A stretch of DNA of 64,000 nt from an uncultured Pseudomonadota bacterium (lineage in GTDB: Bacteria; Pseudomonadota; Gammaproteobacteria; Steroidobacterales; Steroidobacteraceae): NCBI GenBank assembly GCA_903884235.1, contig CAISEB010000030.1, positions 1 to 64,000 of the forward strand, given 5' to 3'. The position numbers and the translations under genes are program-made. Positions 39,253 to 48,536 of this stretch are shown in pieces; positions within the stretch are counted from its first letter, which is position 1; the number at the start of each line of letters is the position of its first letter. The notes under the pieces are model-generated. The model did no database searches. It saw only the letters and a program-made list of their open reading frames with translations, and was not told the DNA's origin.

Positions 39253-39281
39253 GCAACTTTCGGTCGGCCCCGGCTGTCTAT
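39253..39281 (+). promoter_or_regulatory. Candidate RpoE/AlgU-type promoter of the DegP-like gene
   Basis: GCAACTT (39253-39259), 17-base spacer, TCTAT (39277-39281). This is close to the envelope-stress sigma consensus GAACTT-N16/17-TCTRA, 40 bases before the start of a periplasmic protease gene of the kind that sigma controls. Confidence 0.4.
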
Positions 39282-39320
39282 GCAACGACCCCGGATGCCC
39301 TCATGAGGAGCCAGAGTCCG

Positions 39321-40790
39321 ATGATGAAGAGCTTGTCCCCGTCCCCCATTCGCGCCGCCGGCGCCCTCGTCGCCGCTGCGCTCGTCATCGGCGCCTGTGG
39401 CCGCCCGGCCGACCCCTCCCACCCGGTCGCCACGGCGCCCGCGCAACAGACCCTGCCGCCGAGCCCCGGCACGACCGCGGCTGCGGTCCGCGGCCTGCCG
39501 GACTTCACGGAGCTGGTCGCGAGCTACGGGCCCGCGGTTGTCAACATCACGGTCGTCGAGAAGTCGCGCCCGGCGGAGTCCGACACGCCGGACGATCCGC
39601 TGCACGATTTCCTGCGGCGCTTCGGCGCGCAGCCGCACGGTGGTGCCGAGCCGCCGGCGCGGGGCGAGGGATCCGGCTTCATCGTCTCGCCCGACGGCAC
39701 GATCCTCACCAACGCCCACGTGGTTGCCGACGCGAGCGAAGTCACGGTGCGCCTGACCGATCGGCGCGAGTTCACCGCGAAGGTCGTCGGCGTCGACCAG
39801 CGCACCGACGTCGCGGTCATCAAGATCGACGGCAAGGACCTGCCGACGGTGCGCTTCGGCGACGCCTCGAAGCTGCGCCCTGGCGAGTGGGTCATCGCGA
39901 TCGGCTCGCCGTTCGGCTTCGACAACAGCGTCACCGCCGGCATCGTCAGCGCGACCTCGCGCTCGCTGCCCGATGGCCAGTACACGCCTTTCATCCAGAC
40001 CGATGCCGCGGTGAATCCCGGCAATTCCGGTGGCCCGCTCTTCAACATGGCGGGCGAGGTGGTCGGCATCAATTCGCAGATCTACAGCCGTACCGGCGGG
40101 TTCATGGGCATCTCGTTCGCGATCCCGATCGACATCGCGATCAACGTCAAGGACCAGCTCGTCAAGACCGGGCGCGTGCAGCGCGGACGCATCGGCGTGC
40201 TGATCCAGGACGTCGGCCAGCAGTTGGCGGATTCGTTCGGCCTCGACCGGCCGCGCGGCGCGCTCGTCAGCCAGGTCGAGAATGCGGGGCCCGCGGCCAA
40301 GGCCGGCATCAAGGCCGGCGACGTGATCCTCGGAGTCAACGGCACGCCGATCGAGCGCTCGGGCCAGCTGTCGAGCGTCATTTCGCAGGTGAAGCCCGGT
40401 GGCAAGGTGGAACTGGAAGTCTGGCGCGACCGCGCGAGCCGCAAGATCCAGGTCGACGTGGCCGAACTGAAGGAAGGGCGCGTCACGCGCACCGGTGGCG
40501 ACGAGCCGCAGCGCGGCGGCGCGAAGCTCGGGCTCTCGCTCCGGCCGCTGACGCCCGCCGAGCGGCGCGCTGCCGGGGTCGATGCCGGGCTCGTCGTCGA
40601 GGAGGTCTCCGGCGTCGCGGCGAGCGCCGACGTGCGTGCCGGTGACATCGTGATCGGCGCGAACGGGCAGAAGGTGTCGAGCGTCGAGGAATTCGACGCA
40701 CAGGTCGACAAGTCGAAGCGCTCGATCGCGCTCCTGGTCAGCCGCGGCGGCACGACGATCTTCATTCCCGTCCGGATCGGTGGAGGCTGA
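39321..40790 (+). CDS. degP: DegP/MucD-like periplasmic serine protease
   Basis: 489 aa. Start at ATG 39321, with GAGGAG upstream; ATG 39303 and 39324 are alternatives. The N-terminal signal ends LVIGAC, which can be read as a lipobox, so the protease may be lipid-anchored. The catalytic triad is intact: His in TNAHVV, Asp in RTDVAVIKI, Ser in GNSGGPL. Two PDZ domains follow (about 285-375 and 400-485). It degrades or refolds damaged envelope proteins. It is followed 2 bases later by two SUMF1-domain genes. Confidence 0.93.
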   Translation: MMKSLSPSPIRAAGALVAAALVIGACGRPADPSHPVATAPAQQTLPPSPGTTAAAVRGLPDFTELVASYGPAVVNITVVEKSRPAESDTPDDPLHDFLRRFGAQPHGGAEPPARGEGSGFIVSPDGTILTNAHVVADASEVTVRLTDRREFTAKVVGVDQRTDVAVIKIDGKDLPTVRFGDASKLRPGEWVIAIGSPFGFDNSVTAGIVSATSRSLPDGQYTPFIQTDAAVNPGNSGGPLFNMAGEVVGINSQIYSRTGGFMGISFAIPIDIAINVKDQLVKTGRVQRGRIGVLIQDVGQQLADSFGLDRPRGALVSQVENAGPAAKAGIKAGDVILGVNGTPIERSGQLSSVISQVKPGGKVELEVWRDRASRKIQVDVAELKEGRVTRTGGDEPQRGGAKLGLSLRPLTPAERRAAGVDAGLVVEEVSGVAASADVRAGDIVIGANGQKVSSVEEFDAQVDKSKRSIALLVSRGGTTIFIPVRIGGG

Positions 40791-40792
40791 CG

Positions 40793-41752
40793 ATGCAGGC
40801 GTTGCTCGTGCGGGGGGTCTCGGTGGCCCTCGTCGTCCTGGCCGCGGCCGCCGCCCCGACGGTCCGCGCGGCCGACCCGCTGGCGCCGTTCAAGGACTGC
40901 CCGGACTGCCCGGAGCTGCAGCGCGTGCTGCCCGGCACGTTCGTCATGGGAACGCCGACTGCGGACCCGCACGTCGCGGAGACGCGTGCCGAGTCGCAGG
41001 CCGTGATCGTGCGTATCGCGCGCCCGTTCGCGCTCGGGCGCACGGAGGTGACGCGGCGCGAGTACCACGCGTTCCTCGCCGACTCCGGCTACGACGCCAA
41101 GGCGCCCTGCATCGCCTGGGACGACAACCTGCTGCGCTTCAGCTCCGATCGGGCCCGCGGGCCCGAGAACCCGGGCCGCCCGCGCGAGGTGCGGGATGAC
41201 CAACCCGTCTCCTGCGTCAGCTGGCTGGATGCCAAGGCCTACGTGCAGTGGCTCTCGCACCGGACGGGCAAGGCCTACCGGTTGCCGTCCGAGGCGGAAT
41301 GGGAGTACGCGGCGCGTGCCGGTGGCGTCTCGCGCTGGCCGTGGGGAGACTCGCCTGCGGACGGCTGCGACTTCGCGAACCTGTACGACCTGACGAGCCG
41401 CGAGCAGTTCGGGTTCGGCTGGGATCCCGTGCGCTGCCGCGACCGCTATCCGGATGTCGCGCCGGCGGGCGCGCTGCGCGCCAATGCGTTCGGCCTCTAC
41501 GACATGATCGGCAACGTCGCCGAGTGGGTCGAGGACTGCTACACCGACAGCTACGTGGGGCGGCCGCGCGATGGCCGCGCCTGGGTCTGGGCGGGTGGCT
41601 GCCAGCGCCGCGTGCAGCGCGGCGGCAGCTGGGCGAGTCCCGCCGACCGCGCCCGCAGCGCCTCGCGCGAGGCGGCGGACCCCGGCGTGCGTGCCGACAC
41701 GGTCGGATTCCGTGTCGCGCTGGATCTCGATGGCAAGGCGGAGGCGCGCTGA
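40793..41752 (+). CDS. Exported SUMF1-domain protein 1
   Basis: 319 aa; signal peptide (about 1-27), then a CxxC-containing lead (KDCPDCPEL) and a formylglycine-generating-like fold: PGTFVMGTP, LPSEAEWEYAARAG, MIGNVAEWVEDCY, RGGSWAS, VGFRVA. True FGE enzymes have Cys where this has Ser after RGGSW, so sulfatase activation is unlikely. It probably acts as a binding or structural periplasmic protein. It is in an operon with the DegP-like gene and a second copy. Confidence 0.88.
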   Translation: MQALLVRGVSVALVVLAAAAAPTVRAADPLAPFKDCPDCPELQRVLPGTFVMGTPTADPHVAETRAESQAVIVRIARPFALGRTEVTRREYHAFLADSGYDAKAPCIAWDDNLLRFSSDRARGPENPGRPREVRDDQPVSCVSWLDAKAYVQWLSHRTGKAYRLPSEAEWEYAARAGGVSRWPWGDSPADGCDFANLYDLTSREQFGFGWDPVRCRDRYPDVAPAGALRANAFGLYDMIGNVAEWVEDCYTDSYVGRPRDGRAWVWAGGCQRRVQRGGSWASPADRARSASREAADPGVRADTVGFRVALDLDGKAEAR

Positions 41753-42768
41753 TGAAGATCGTACCGATGCTCTCGGCGCTGCTGCTCGCCTCGATCGCGA
41801 TGGCGCAGCCGCAGGGGGGCGGGACGAAGACCACGGCGCCGGCGGGAACCGCGAGGGCCGCGGCCGCTGCGGCGGCGGCAGCCACTGCGAGTGCCGCGAC
41901 GACCGGCGTGATCCGCGACTGCCCGGCTTGTCCCGAGATGGTGGTCGTGCCGGCCGGTACGTTCACGCTCGGCACCAGCGCGTCGGCGACCGAAGTCGAC
42001 CTCGAGCGTGGCGAGGCGCCGCCGCAGCCGGTGACGATTGCGCGGGCCTTTGCGCTCGGGCGCTACGAAGTCTCGGTCGCCGAGTTCCGCGCGTTCGTCG
42101 ATGCGACGCAATACGCGGCGACGGGCGACTGCCGGGTCGCGAGCGGCGGGGGCTGGATCAGGCTGCCCGACCACGGCTGGCAGGATCCGGGGTTCGCCGG
42201 CCCGCCCGCGGAGAACGAGCCGGTCGTCTGCACCAGCTGGGACGACGCGAAGGCCTACGCCGACTGGCTCGCGAAGACGACCGGCCAGCACTACCGCCTG
42301 CCGTCCGAGACGGAGTGGGAATACGCCGCGCGCGGTGGCACGACGACGCCACGCTACTTCGGCGATCGCGACTCCGACGAAGCAACGCTGCTGTCGGTCG
42401 CGTGCGACTACGCCAATGTCTATGACGCGTCGGCCGTGCTCGAGCTCGGCTTCCAGGAACCGAACGCGCGCTGCAGCGACGGACACACGTACGTCGCGCC
42501 GGTCGGATCGTTCAAGCCGAATGCGTTCGATCTGTACGACATGATCGGCAACGCCCGCGAGTGGGTGCAGGACTGCTACACGGCGACCTACACGGGCCGC
42601 CCGCTCGATGGACGGGCCTGGGAGTGGGCGGGCGGCTGCGAGCTGCGTGGCGTGCGCGGTGGCAGCTGGGCCTCGCGGCCATCGGCGGCGCGGGCGGCGG
42701 CCCGCGGCGGTGAGCTGCAGAACCTGCGGCAGTCCGACCTCGGGTTCCGGGTCGCGCGCGACCTCTAG
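41752..42768 (+). CDS. Exported SUMF1-domain protein 2
   Basis: 338 aa, ATG 41752 overlapping the previous stop (TGATG). Signal peptide, an Ala-rich linker (about residues 35-55), RDCPACPEMVVVPAGTF, LPSETEWEYAARGG, MIGNAREWVQDCY, RGGSWAS, LGFRVARDL. It is a tandem paralogue of the preceding gene, sharing the same CxxC lead and the same Ser in place of the FGE catalytic Cys. Function unknown. Confidence 0.88.
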   Translation: MKIVPMLSALLLASIAMAQPQGGGTKTTAPAGTARAAAAAAAAATASAATTGVIRDCPACPEMVVVPAGTFTLGTSASATEVDLERGEAPPQPVTIARAFALGRYEVSVAEFRAFVDATQYAATGDCRVASGGGWIRLPDHGWQDPGFAGPPAENEPVVCTSWDDAKAYADWLAKTTGQHYRLPSETEWEYAARGGTTTPRYFGDRDSDEATLLSVACDYANVYDASAVLELGFQEPNARCSDGHTYVAPVGSFKPNAFDLYDMIGNAREWVQDCYTATYTGRPLDGRAWEWAGGCELRGVRGGSWASRPSAARAAARGGELQNLRQSDLGFRVARDL

Positions 42769-42839
42769 CCGGGCCGCGGGCAGCCAGCGCCGACCGGGCC
42801 ATCCTCGGCGGCGGCACCCCGCAGGCAAGGTCGTCGACC

Positions 42840-42869
42840 GCGTCGACTGCGCCGCGGCGCAGTCGACGC
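42840..42869. terminator. 30-base perfect palindrome between convergent genes
   Basis: GCGTCGACTGCGCC (42840-42853), GC, GGCGCAGTCGACGC (42856-42869): every base pairs. It lies between the ends of the SUMF1 gene and the second receptor, where a shared terminator is expected. No T-run flanks it on either side, so it may act as a transcript-end stabiliser or rho-assisted stop. Confidence 0.55.
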
Positions 42870-42876
42870 GCGAGCA

Positions 42877-45321
42877 TCAGAACTTGCGGCCGATCGTCAG
42901 GCCGACCATGCGCGGACGGATCGGGATCACGTTGACCAGCGAGCAGGTCGCCGGCGCGCAGGACGTGTAGCGGGTCACCTCGCCACGCTTGTCGGTCAGG
43001 TTCTCGACGAACGCCTCGTAGTTCCAGTCGCCGTGCTTCGCCCCGCCGGACAGGTCGAAGCTCCCGTAGCCGGGCTGCTTGCCGAGGATTGCCGCGTCCG
43101 ACACGGTGAGCGCCGGGGTCGCGTCGGTCTGGAACACGCCCGCCAGTTGCACGTGCGCGTCATAATCGCCCACGGCCCATTCGTAGCGGGCGATCGCGTT
43201 CCCCTTGAACTTGGACGAGACCGGCAGGCGCGTGCCCGGCGGGGCCAGGATCGTGTTGCCGGGTTCGCTGCAGCTGAGGTCGCTGCTGGCGTAGTTGCAG
43301 GCGTTGCTGGTGAGCTTGGCGTCGAGGAAGGTCGCCGACGCCGACAGCGTCAGGCCCGCCGTCGCCCTCCAGTGCACCTCGCCCTCGACGCCGCGGATCT
43401 CCGAGCGGCCGGCGTTGGTGATCTCGGTGATGCCATTGAGACCCGAGATCGCGAACTGCGCATCCTTCCAGCGCTCGAGGAACACCGCGCCGTTAAAGCG
43501 CAGTCGATGCTCGAACCACGTCGTCTTCCAGCCCGCCTCGATGTTGGTCAGGTAGTCCGGCGTGTAGGGAGGACGCGTCGAGACGCGGTTGACGCCGCCG
43601 GGTCGGAACCCGGTCGACCAGGTCGAGTACAGCATCCGGTCCTCGTCGAACTTATAGGTGACGTTGAACCGGTAGGTCGACCCGCTGCGCTTCGTGTGCG
43701 GGGGATTGATGTTCACGCACGGCCGCAGCGGGTTGGTCGGGTCGGGCGGGGTCAGGCACTGCACCTCGCCGCTCGCGCGCGGGTCGCCGCCCGGGTTGCC
43801 GCCCGGCGCGTTGCCGTTGTAGCCGAAGAACCCGAAGACGGAGTTGTCGTAGCGGAACAGGCGGATGCCGCCGGTCAGCGTGAGCTTCGGCGCGACGTCC
43901 CAGGACAGATCCGTGAACACGGCCGAGTCACGGTCGACGCGCGATTGCGCGTTGAGGTAGAGCACGCCCGGTTCGCCGGTGATCGACAGCGACGGCGCGA
44001 GGTTCGCGACCCGGTACTCGTCGCGCGTGTCGTTCGTCTGCCGTTGCAAGAACACGCCGAGGACGCCGCGGACCCGCCAGTCCTGCGGCGTCGACAACCT
44101 GAGCTCGTGCGACAGCTTCGAGAACTCGTTGTGCGAAATCGTCGTCTGCGACGGGTCGATGACGTTGCCGTTGGCGTCCTGGAAGTTGTTGCCGAAGTAC
44201 GCCGCCGAAGCGGCATAGGCGACGTCGTAGAAGAACGAGTAGTCCGAGTAGTCCGAGACCGAGTCGATCTTGCGCTTCAGGTAGCCGCCGGCGTAGATCG
44301 CGTCGAGGTTGCCGATCTTGCCCTGCACGGTCAGCGTCGCCTGCGTCCAGGTGTCGTCGTTGCGCTCCGGATAGAAGCGCGAGACATTGAGGTCGCCCGA
44401 CGGCGGTATGACGATCGAGGCGTTGTTGACGCCGAAGGGCGTGTAGCCGAACTGGCCGTTCGCGACCTGGTGCTGGGTCTGCAGGGTCGGCGTGATCGAC
44501 CAGGTGTCGTTGAGGTTGACTTTGAGCGCCGCCCGCCCGCCGGTCGTGTCGACCCAGTTGTAGTTCTTCTTGACGAGGCCGGCGTTCGAGCGCGGCACGC
44601 CGGACGTCGGATAGGTCTCGGGTGGGTTCGCGACGTTGTTGATGTAACCGCCGTCCTCCTCGTGCCAGGCAACGAGGCGAACGGCGGCGCGTTCGCCGAC
44701 GGGCAGGTTCACGAAGCCCTCGACCTTGCCGCCGGGCGCGCCCTTGGTGATCGTATTGAGCGTGAGGTCAAAGCCGCCCTCGGTCTTCGACGGATCCGGC
44801 TTGTTGGTGATGATGCGCAGGGTGCCGGCCATCGAACTCGAGCCGAACAGCGTCCCCTGCGGACCCGACAGCGCCTCGACGCGCTCGATGTCGTACACGT
44901 GGATGTCGAGGTTGTTGCCGATGGTCGTGACCGGCATCTCATCGAGGTAGACGCCCACCAGCGGCTGCGAGCCGACCTTGAGGCCGTCGCCGCCGTTGGT
45001 CACGCCACGCACGTACAGCTGCGCCTGGCCGGGGCCGTAGCTCTGCACCGACAGGCTCGGCATGTACTTCGAGTAGTCGTCGAAGCTCGCGACCTGCAGT
45101 TCCTCGAGCTTCTTCGAGTCGAACGCCTGGATGCTGATCGGCACCGACTGCAGGTTCTCGCTGCGCTTCTGCGCCGTCACGATGACCTCGTCGAGCCCGC
45201 CTATCGCGCCGGGTGCTTCCTCGGCGCGCGCTGCGGCGGCGCTGGCGAGGATCGCCGACGTCAGTGCGACGATCGGACGCAGGTTGAGCGAGGAGGGGTG
45301 GTGCGACTTCCGATGCTGCAT
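42877..45321 (-). CDS. TonB-dependent outer-membrane receptor, substrate unknown
   Basis: 814 aa. Signal peptide (about 1-33), TonB-box DEVIVTAQKR, plug with DIERVEALSGPQGTLFGSSS, and a large barrel ending in the aromatic strand MVGLTIGRKF. ATG 45321 has GGAG nine bases upstream and leaves a proper signal peptide. This is the large family used for siderophores, glycans and many other compounds; no regulatory element or neighbour indicates the ligand. It is convergent with the SUMF1 operon. Confidence 0.93.
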   Translation of the reverse strand: MQHRKSHHPSSLNLRPIVALTSAILASAAAARAEEAPGAIGGLDEVIVTAQKRSENLQSVPISIQAFDSKKLEELQVASFDDYSKYMPSLSVQSYGPGQAQLYVRGVTNGGDGLKVGSQPLVGVYLDEMPVTTIGNNLDIHVYDIERVEALSGPQGTLFGSSSMAGTLRIITNKPDPSKTEGGFDLTLNTITKGAPGGKVEGFVNLPVGERAAVRLVAWHEEDGGYINNVANPPETYPTSGVPRSNAGLVKKNYNWVDTTGGRAALKVNLNDTWSITPTLQTQHQVANGQFGYTPFGVNNASIVIPPSGDLNVSRFYPERNDDTWTQATLTVQGKIGNLDAIYAGGYLKRKIDSVSDYSDYSFFYDVAYAASAAYFGNNFQDANGNVIDPSQTTISHNEFSKLSHELRLSTPQDWRVRGVLGVFLQRQTNDTRDEYRVANLAPSLSITGEPGVLYLNAQSRVDRDSAVFTDLSWDVAPKLTLTGGIRLFRYDNSVFGFFGYNGNAPGGNPGGDPRASGEVQCLTPPDPTNPLRPCVNINPPHTKRSGSTYRFNVTYKFDEDRMLYSTWSTGFRPGGVNRVSTRPPYTPDYLTNIEAGWKTTWFEHRLRFNGAVFLERWKDAQFAISGLNGITEITNAGRSEIRGVEGEVHWRATAGLTLSASATFLDAKLTSNACNYASSDLSCSEPGNTILAPPGTRLPVSSKFKGNAIARYEWAVGDYDAHVQLAGVFQTDATPALTVSDAAILGKQPGYGSFDLSGGAKHGDWNYEAFVENLTDKRGEVTRYTSCAPATCSLVNVIPIRPRMVGLTIGRKF

Positions 45322-45433
45322 GGCGGCTCCGAGGGCACGCGACGGCGTGCCCGGCGGGCTGCCGCTTCTGCGCGTGGCATTTCCGCGAATCATACCGCGA
45401 ACCCCGGCCGTGATCCCACGGCCGCGCGACGGC

Positions 45434-46840
45434 CTACAGGCGGATTCGGCGCCAGGCCCCGGAATGCCAGCGCAGCGCCAGCATGCTGCCGAGGGCGACG
45501 ACGTAGCCGACCGACACGCACCAGCCACCGACCGCGCCATAGCCGAGGTGCGGCAGCGCCGAGGTCCAGCCGGTGCCCGGTGCGAAGGTGACGATGTGCG
45601 TCAGGGGAACCCACAACCCCCAGGACAATACCGCGACCATCAGCGCCGGGATGCGGGCATCGCCCGCGCCGCGCAGGCAGAAGCCGGCGCCGATGTTGAG
45701 GCCGTCGAAGGCCTGGTAGCAGGCTGCGAGCCAGATGATGCGCGCGGCGAGCGCGACGACCTCGGCGGCATGCGGATCGGCCGAATTGACGAAGCGCGGC
45801 ACCAGCCAGGCGCTCGCAAGCCCGATGCCGATGCCGACCAGGCCCATGAATCCCGTGGTCAGGCCGATCACGGCATCGCCGACGCGGCGCGCCCAGTCGC
45901 GATCGCCCGCGCCGATCGACTGACCGACCAGCGTCGTTCCGGCGAGCGCGATGCCGACGCCCGGCATGTAGGCGATCGATGTCAGCATCATGACGATCTG
46001 GGTCGCCGCGCCGGCGACGAGGCTGACCGTCACGAGCATCAGCTGGAACAGCGCGAGTCCGGCGAGGTCGGCCGTGAGCGCGAAGCCCATCGGCAGCCCG
46101 ACCTTGAACTGCCTCGCGACGGGCGACCGCCGCCAGGTCAGGTGCGAGCGGTAGTGTCGTCGCACCGACGGGGCGAGGAACAGGGCCAGCGCGAGGACGA
46201 GCCCGACGAACTCCGCTGCAATGGTGCCCCACGCGGATCCGGCGATGCCCATGCCGAGCGTGAAGATGCACAGCTGGTTGAACGGCACGTTGATCAGCGC
46301 CATCAGCAGCGTGACGACCAGCGTCAGCCGGACCCGGCCGATGCCGTTGAAGAAACCGGTCAGCGACCAGACGAGCAGCCCGAGCGGGCCGCCGATCACG
46401 AGCCGCGGCCACCAGTAGGCGATCGCGAGTCGACGGACCTCGGGGTCGACGTGCAGCGCGCCGAGCAGCGGGTCGCCCAGCAGGCCGACGAGGAGGAACA
46501 GCGGCACGGTCAGGAACGACGCCCACACGCCGGCCCACGCGGCCTGCGAGGCGCGCGCCCGGCGCCCGGCACCGAAGGCCTGTGCGGCGAAGGTCTGGAC
46601 GGCCATGCCGACGCCGCCGAGCAGCACGATGGCGCACAGGATCACCCAGTAGATCGCCGCCATCGCGTCGGTCGCGGTGGTCGACAGCCGGCCGACGAAC
46701 CAGGTGTCGGTCAGGTTGAGCACGGCCTGGATGGCGCTGTTGGCCATCAGCGGCGCGGCCAGTCCGATGATCGCGGTGTAGTCCACGTGCGAGCGCCCGT
46801 CCGCATCGCGGCGCTCGGCCGGGCGCAGTTCTGCGCTCAC
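45434..46840 (-). CDS. MATE-family multidrug/cation efflux protein
   Basis: 468 aa, about 12 membrane helices. Recognisable tracts: APLMANSAIQAVLNLTDTWFVGRLS, NVPFNQLCIFTLGMGIAGSAWGT, and the second-half equivalents. GTG 46840 overlaps the acetyltransferase stop by 4 bases (GTGA). Last gene of an xdhC-GNAT-MATE operon. Substrate unknown. Confidence 0.92.
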   Translation of the reverse strand: MSAELRPAERRDADGRSHVDYTAIIGLAAPLMANSAIQAVLNLTDTWFVGRLSTTATDAMAAIYWVILCAIVLLGGVGMAVQTFAAQAFGAGRRARASQAAWAGVWASFLTVPLFLLVGLLGDPLLGALHVDPEVRRLAIAYWWPRLVIGGPLGLLVWSLTGFFNGIGRVRLTLVVTLLMALINVPFNQLCIFTLGMGIAGSAWGTIAAEFVGLVLALALFLAPSVRRHYRSHLTWRRSPVARQFKVGLPMGFALTADLAGLALFQLMLVTVSLVAGAATQIVMMLTSIAYMPGVGIALAGTTLVGQSIGAGDRDWARRVGDAVIGLTTGFMGLVGIGIGLASAWLVPRFVNSADPHAAEVVALAARIIWLAACYQAFDGLNIGAGFCLRGAGDARIPALMVAVLSWGLWVPLTHIVTFAPGTGWTSALPHLGYGAVGGWCVSVGYVVALGSMLALRWHSGAWRRIRL

Positions 46841-47385
46841 GGATGCAGCGCGCGCGACACGATCGTGACGGACGGGTCGCGTGGGTCCGAGTGCACGCGG
46901 AACCGGGCCCGGCGCGCCACCGTCAGCATCGCCGTGTTCACCGACAGCACCAGGCCTTCGACGTGGTGGTAGTCGAGCGCGCGGCCGAGCCGGACCACCT
47001 CGCGCAGCAGGATGCCGCCGACGCCGCGGCCCTGCCAGCGATCGACGATCGAGACCGCGAATTCGCACACGCCATGGCGGTCGGTGGGGACGATGCGTGC
47101 GCCGCCAATGAGTTCCTGCGAATGGCCGTGGTCGCGATCGACGACCGCGACGGTGATCGCGGCCCCGGTCTCGTGCAGCGTGGAGGCGACGGCGGCGAGC
47201 GTCTCCGTGCTCAGCGCGGGCATCGGCATCATGAAGCGCAGGTAGCGGCTCTGTTCCGACAGGGCCGCGAAGTACTCCTGCGCGTGGCCGAGGTCGGTCT
47301 CGCGCAGCGGGCGCAGGAAGACGCGCGTCCCGTCGGGCAGTCGCCCGGAGCGGGCATGGTCGGCGATGCGCTGGCGCAGGTTCAT
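46837..47385 (-). CDS. GNAT-family N-acetyltransferase
   Basis: 182 aa. The acetyl-CoA-binding tract WQGRGVGGILLREVVRLGR is at residues about 115-133. The N-terminus GTRVFLRPLRETD and SRYLRFMMPM match the GNAT domain of the PatZ/acetate-regulator type, but here as a stand-alone enzyme. Acceptor unknown. It overlaps both neighbours (xdhC and MATE) by 4 bases. Confidence 0.88.
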   Translation of the reverse strand: MNLRQRIADHARSGRLPDGTRVFLRPLRETDLGHAQEYFAALSEQSRYLRFMMPMPALSTETLAAVASTLHETGAAITVAVVDRDHGHSQELIGGARIVPTDRHGVCEFAVSIVDRWQGRGVGGILLREVVRLGRALDYHHVEGLVLSVNTAMLTVARRARFRVHSDPRDPSVTIVSRALHP

Positions 47386-48431
47386 GCGGCGCGGCCCGGG
47401 CCGCCGCCACGCCCGGCGGCGAGCGCGTGCAGTTCGGCGGCGATCGCAAGCGCGATCGCCTCCGGCGTCACGGCGCCGATGTCGAGGCCGACCGGGCCGC
47501 GCAGTCGCGGGCGCAGCTGCGCCGCCGCATCGCCGAGCGCGTCGAGCAGCTTCTCGCGACGCGGGCGTGGACCGAGCAGGCCCACGTGCGCGACCGGTGC
47601 ATCGGCCAGCACCCGCAGGTACGCCTCGTCCGAGGCGAGGTGGTGGCTCATGACCACGGCCGCGAAGCAGCCGTCGAGCGCGACCCGTTCGCGCAGCGAG
47701 GCGGCAGGGCCGAGCAGCGTGGTCGCGCCCGGGAACCGGTCCGGCCCGGCGTAGGCCGGGCGATGGTCGGTGACGGTCGTGCGCAGGCGCAGGCCGGTCA
47801 GCTGCGCGACGAGGGGCTCGGCATCCGGCCCGGCGCCGCAGACGAGCACGTGCGGGACGGGGGCGAGTGCCTGCACCCATGCCGCATGGTCGCCCGCGCC
47901 GTCCTGCCAGGCGACGGCGCGGGACTCCCCCGTGGCGGCCGCCTGCCGGCACGCGTCCGCCAGGCCTTCGCGCGCGAGCTCCGGCCACGGGCGCGTCCCG
48001 AGCACGGGTCCGCCATGGACCACGGCGATCGACGCCGCGGCCCCGCCCGCGAGGCGGGCCCCGGTGGCGGCGAGCGCGCGTGCCAGCGGCGATTCGGGCA
48101 CGAGCGGTTCGATGAGGATCCGCATCGCCCCCTCGCATCCGGCGCCGAGCCCGAAGACGAGATCATCGGGCGTGCGCAGGTCGTACTCGACGATCCGCGC
48201 GGTGCCGCTCGAGATGGCCTCGCTGGCATAGCCGCGCAGGTCATGTTCCAGGCATCCGCCGCTCAGCAGGCCGGTCAGTCGCCCGTCCAACTCGATCAGC
48301 ATGCGGGCCCCGGCCTTGCGATAGGTCGAGCCGGCGGTCGAGACCACGGTCGCGAGGGCGGCGGGTGCATCGAGGGCCTGCAGCCGCTCGAGCAGGGCTT
48401 CGAGGCTGGTGTCGAGTCGCAGGGAAAGCAT
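47382..48431 (-). CDS. xdhC: XdhC-family molybdenum-cofactor chaperone
   Basis: 349 aa. N-terminal XdhC/CoxI domain (LATVVSTAGSTYRKAGARMLI, LSGGCLEHDL, VFGLGAGCEG) and C-terminal Rossmann domain (VLVCGAGPDAEPL, MSHHLASD, GLLGPRPRRE). XdhC proteins bind molybdenum cofactor and insert it, with the sulfur ligand, into xanthine dehydrogenase-type enzymes. No such enzyme is encoded nearby, so this copy is detached from its target. It is the first gene of the operon, divergent from the FNR gene. Confidence 0.92.
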   Translation of the reverse strand: MLSLRLDTSLEALLERLQALDAPAALATVVSTAGSTYRKAGARMLIELDGRLTGLLSGGCLEHDLRGYASEAISSGTARIVEYDLRTPDDLVFGLGAGCEGAMRILIEPLVPESPLARALAATGARLAGGAAASIAVVHGGPVLGTRPWPELAREGLADACRQAAATGESRAVAWQDGAGDHAAWVQALAPVPHVLVCGAGPDAEPLVAQLTGLRLRTTVTDHRPAYAGPDRFPGATTLLGPAASLRERVALDGCFAAVVMSHHLASDEAYLRVLADAPVAHVGLLGPRPRREKLLDALGDAAAQLRPRLRGPVGLDIGAVTPEAIALAIAAELHALAAGRGGGPGRAA

Positions 48432-48536
48432 GGAGAAATCCTACCATCCGGGGGTCCCCGACGGACCGGGGCATGCCACCGCGTGTAAAATCGGAGGATT
48501 GCGCCTGCTCGTCGTGCCAGGTCGCGGAGAACCGCC

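Noticed and set aside
40793-42768. Sulfatase-modifying (FGE) enzymes
   Set aside because: Both proteins have Ser where FGE has the catalytic Cys after RGGS, and no sulfatase gene is nearby.
43033-45591. 852-codon plus-strand open frame opposite the second receptor
   Set aside because: Arg/Val-rich shadow; the receptor on the other strand has signal peptide, plug and barrel.
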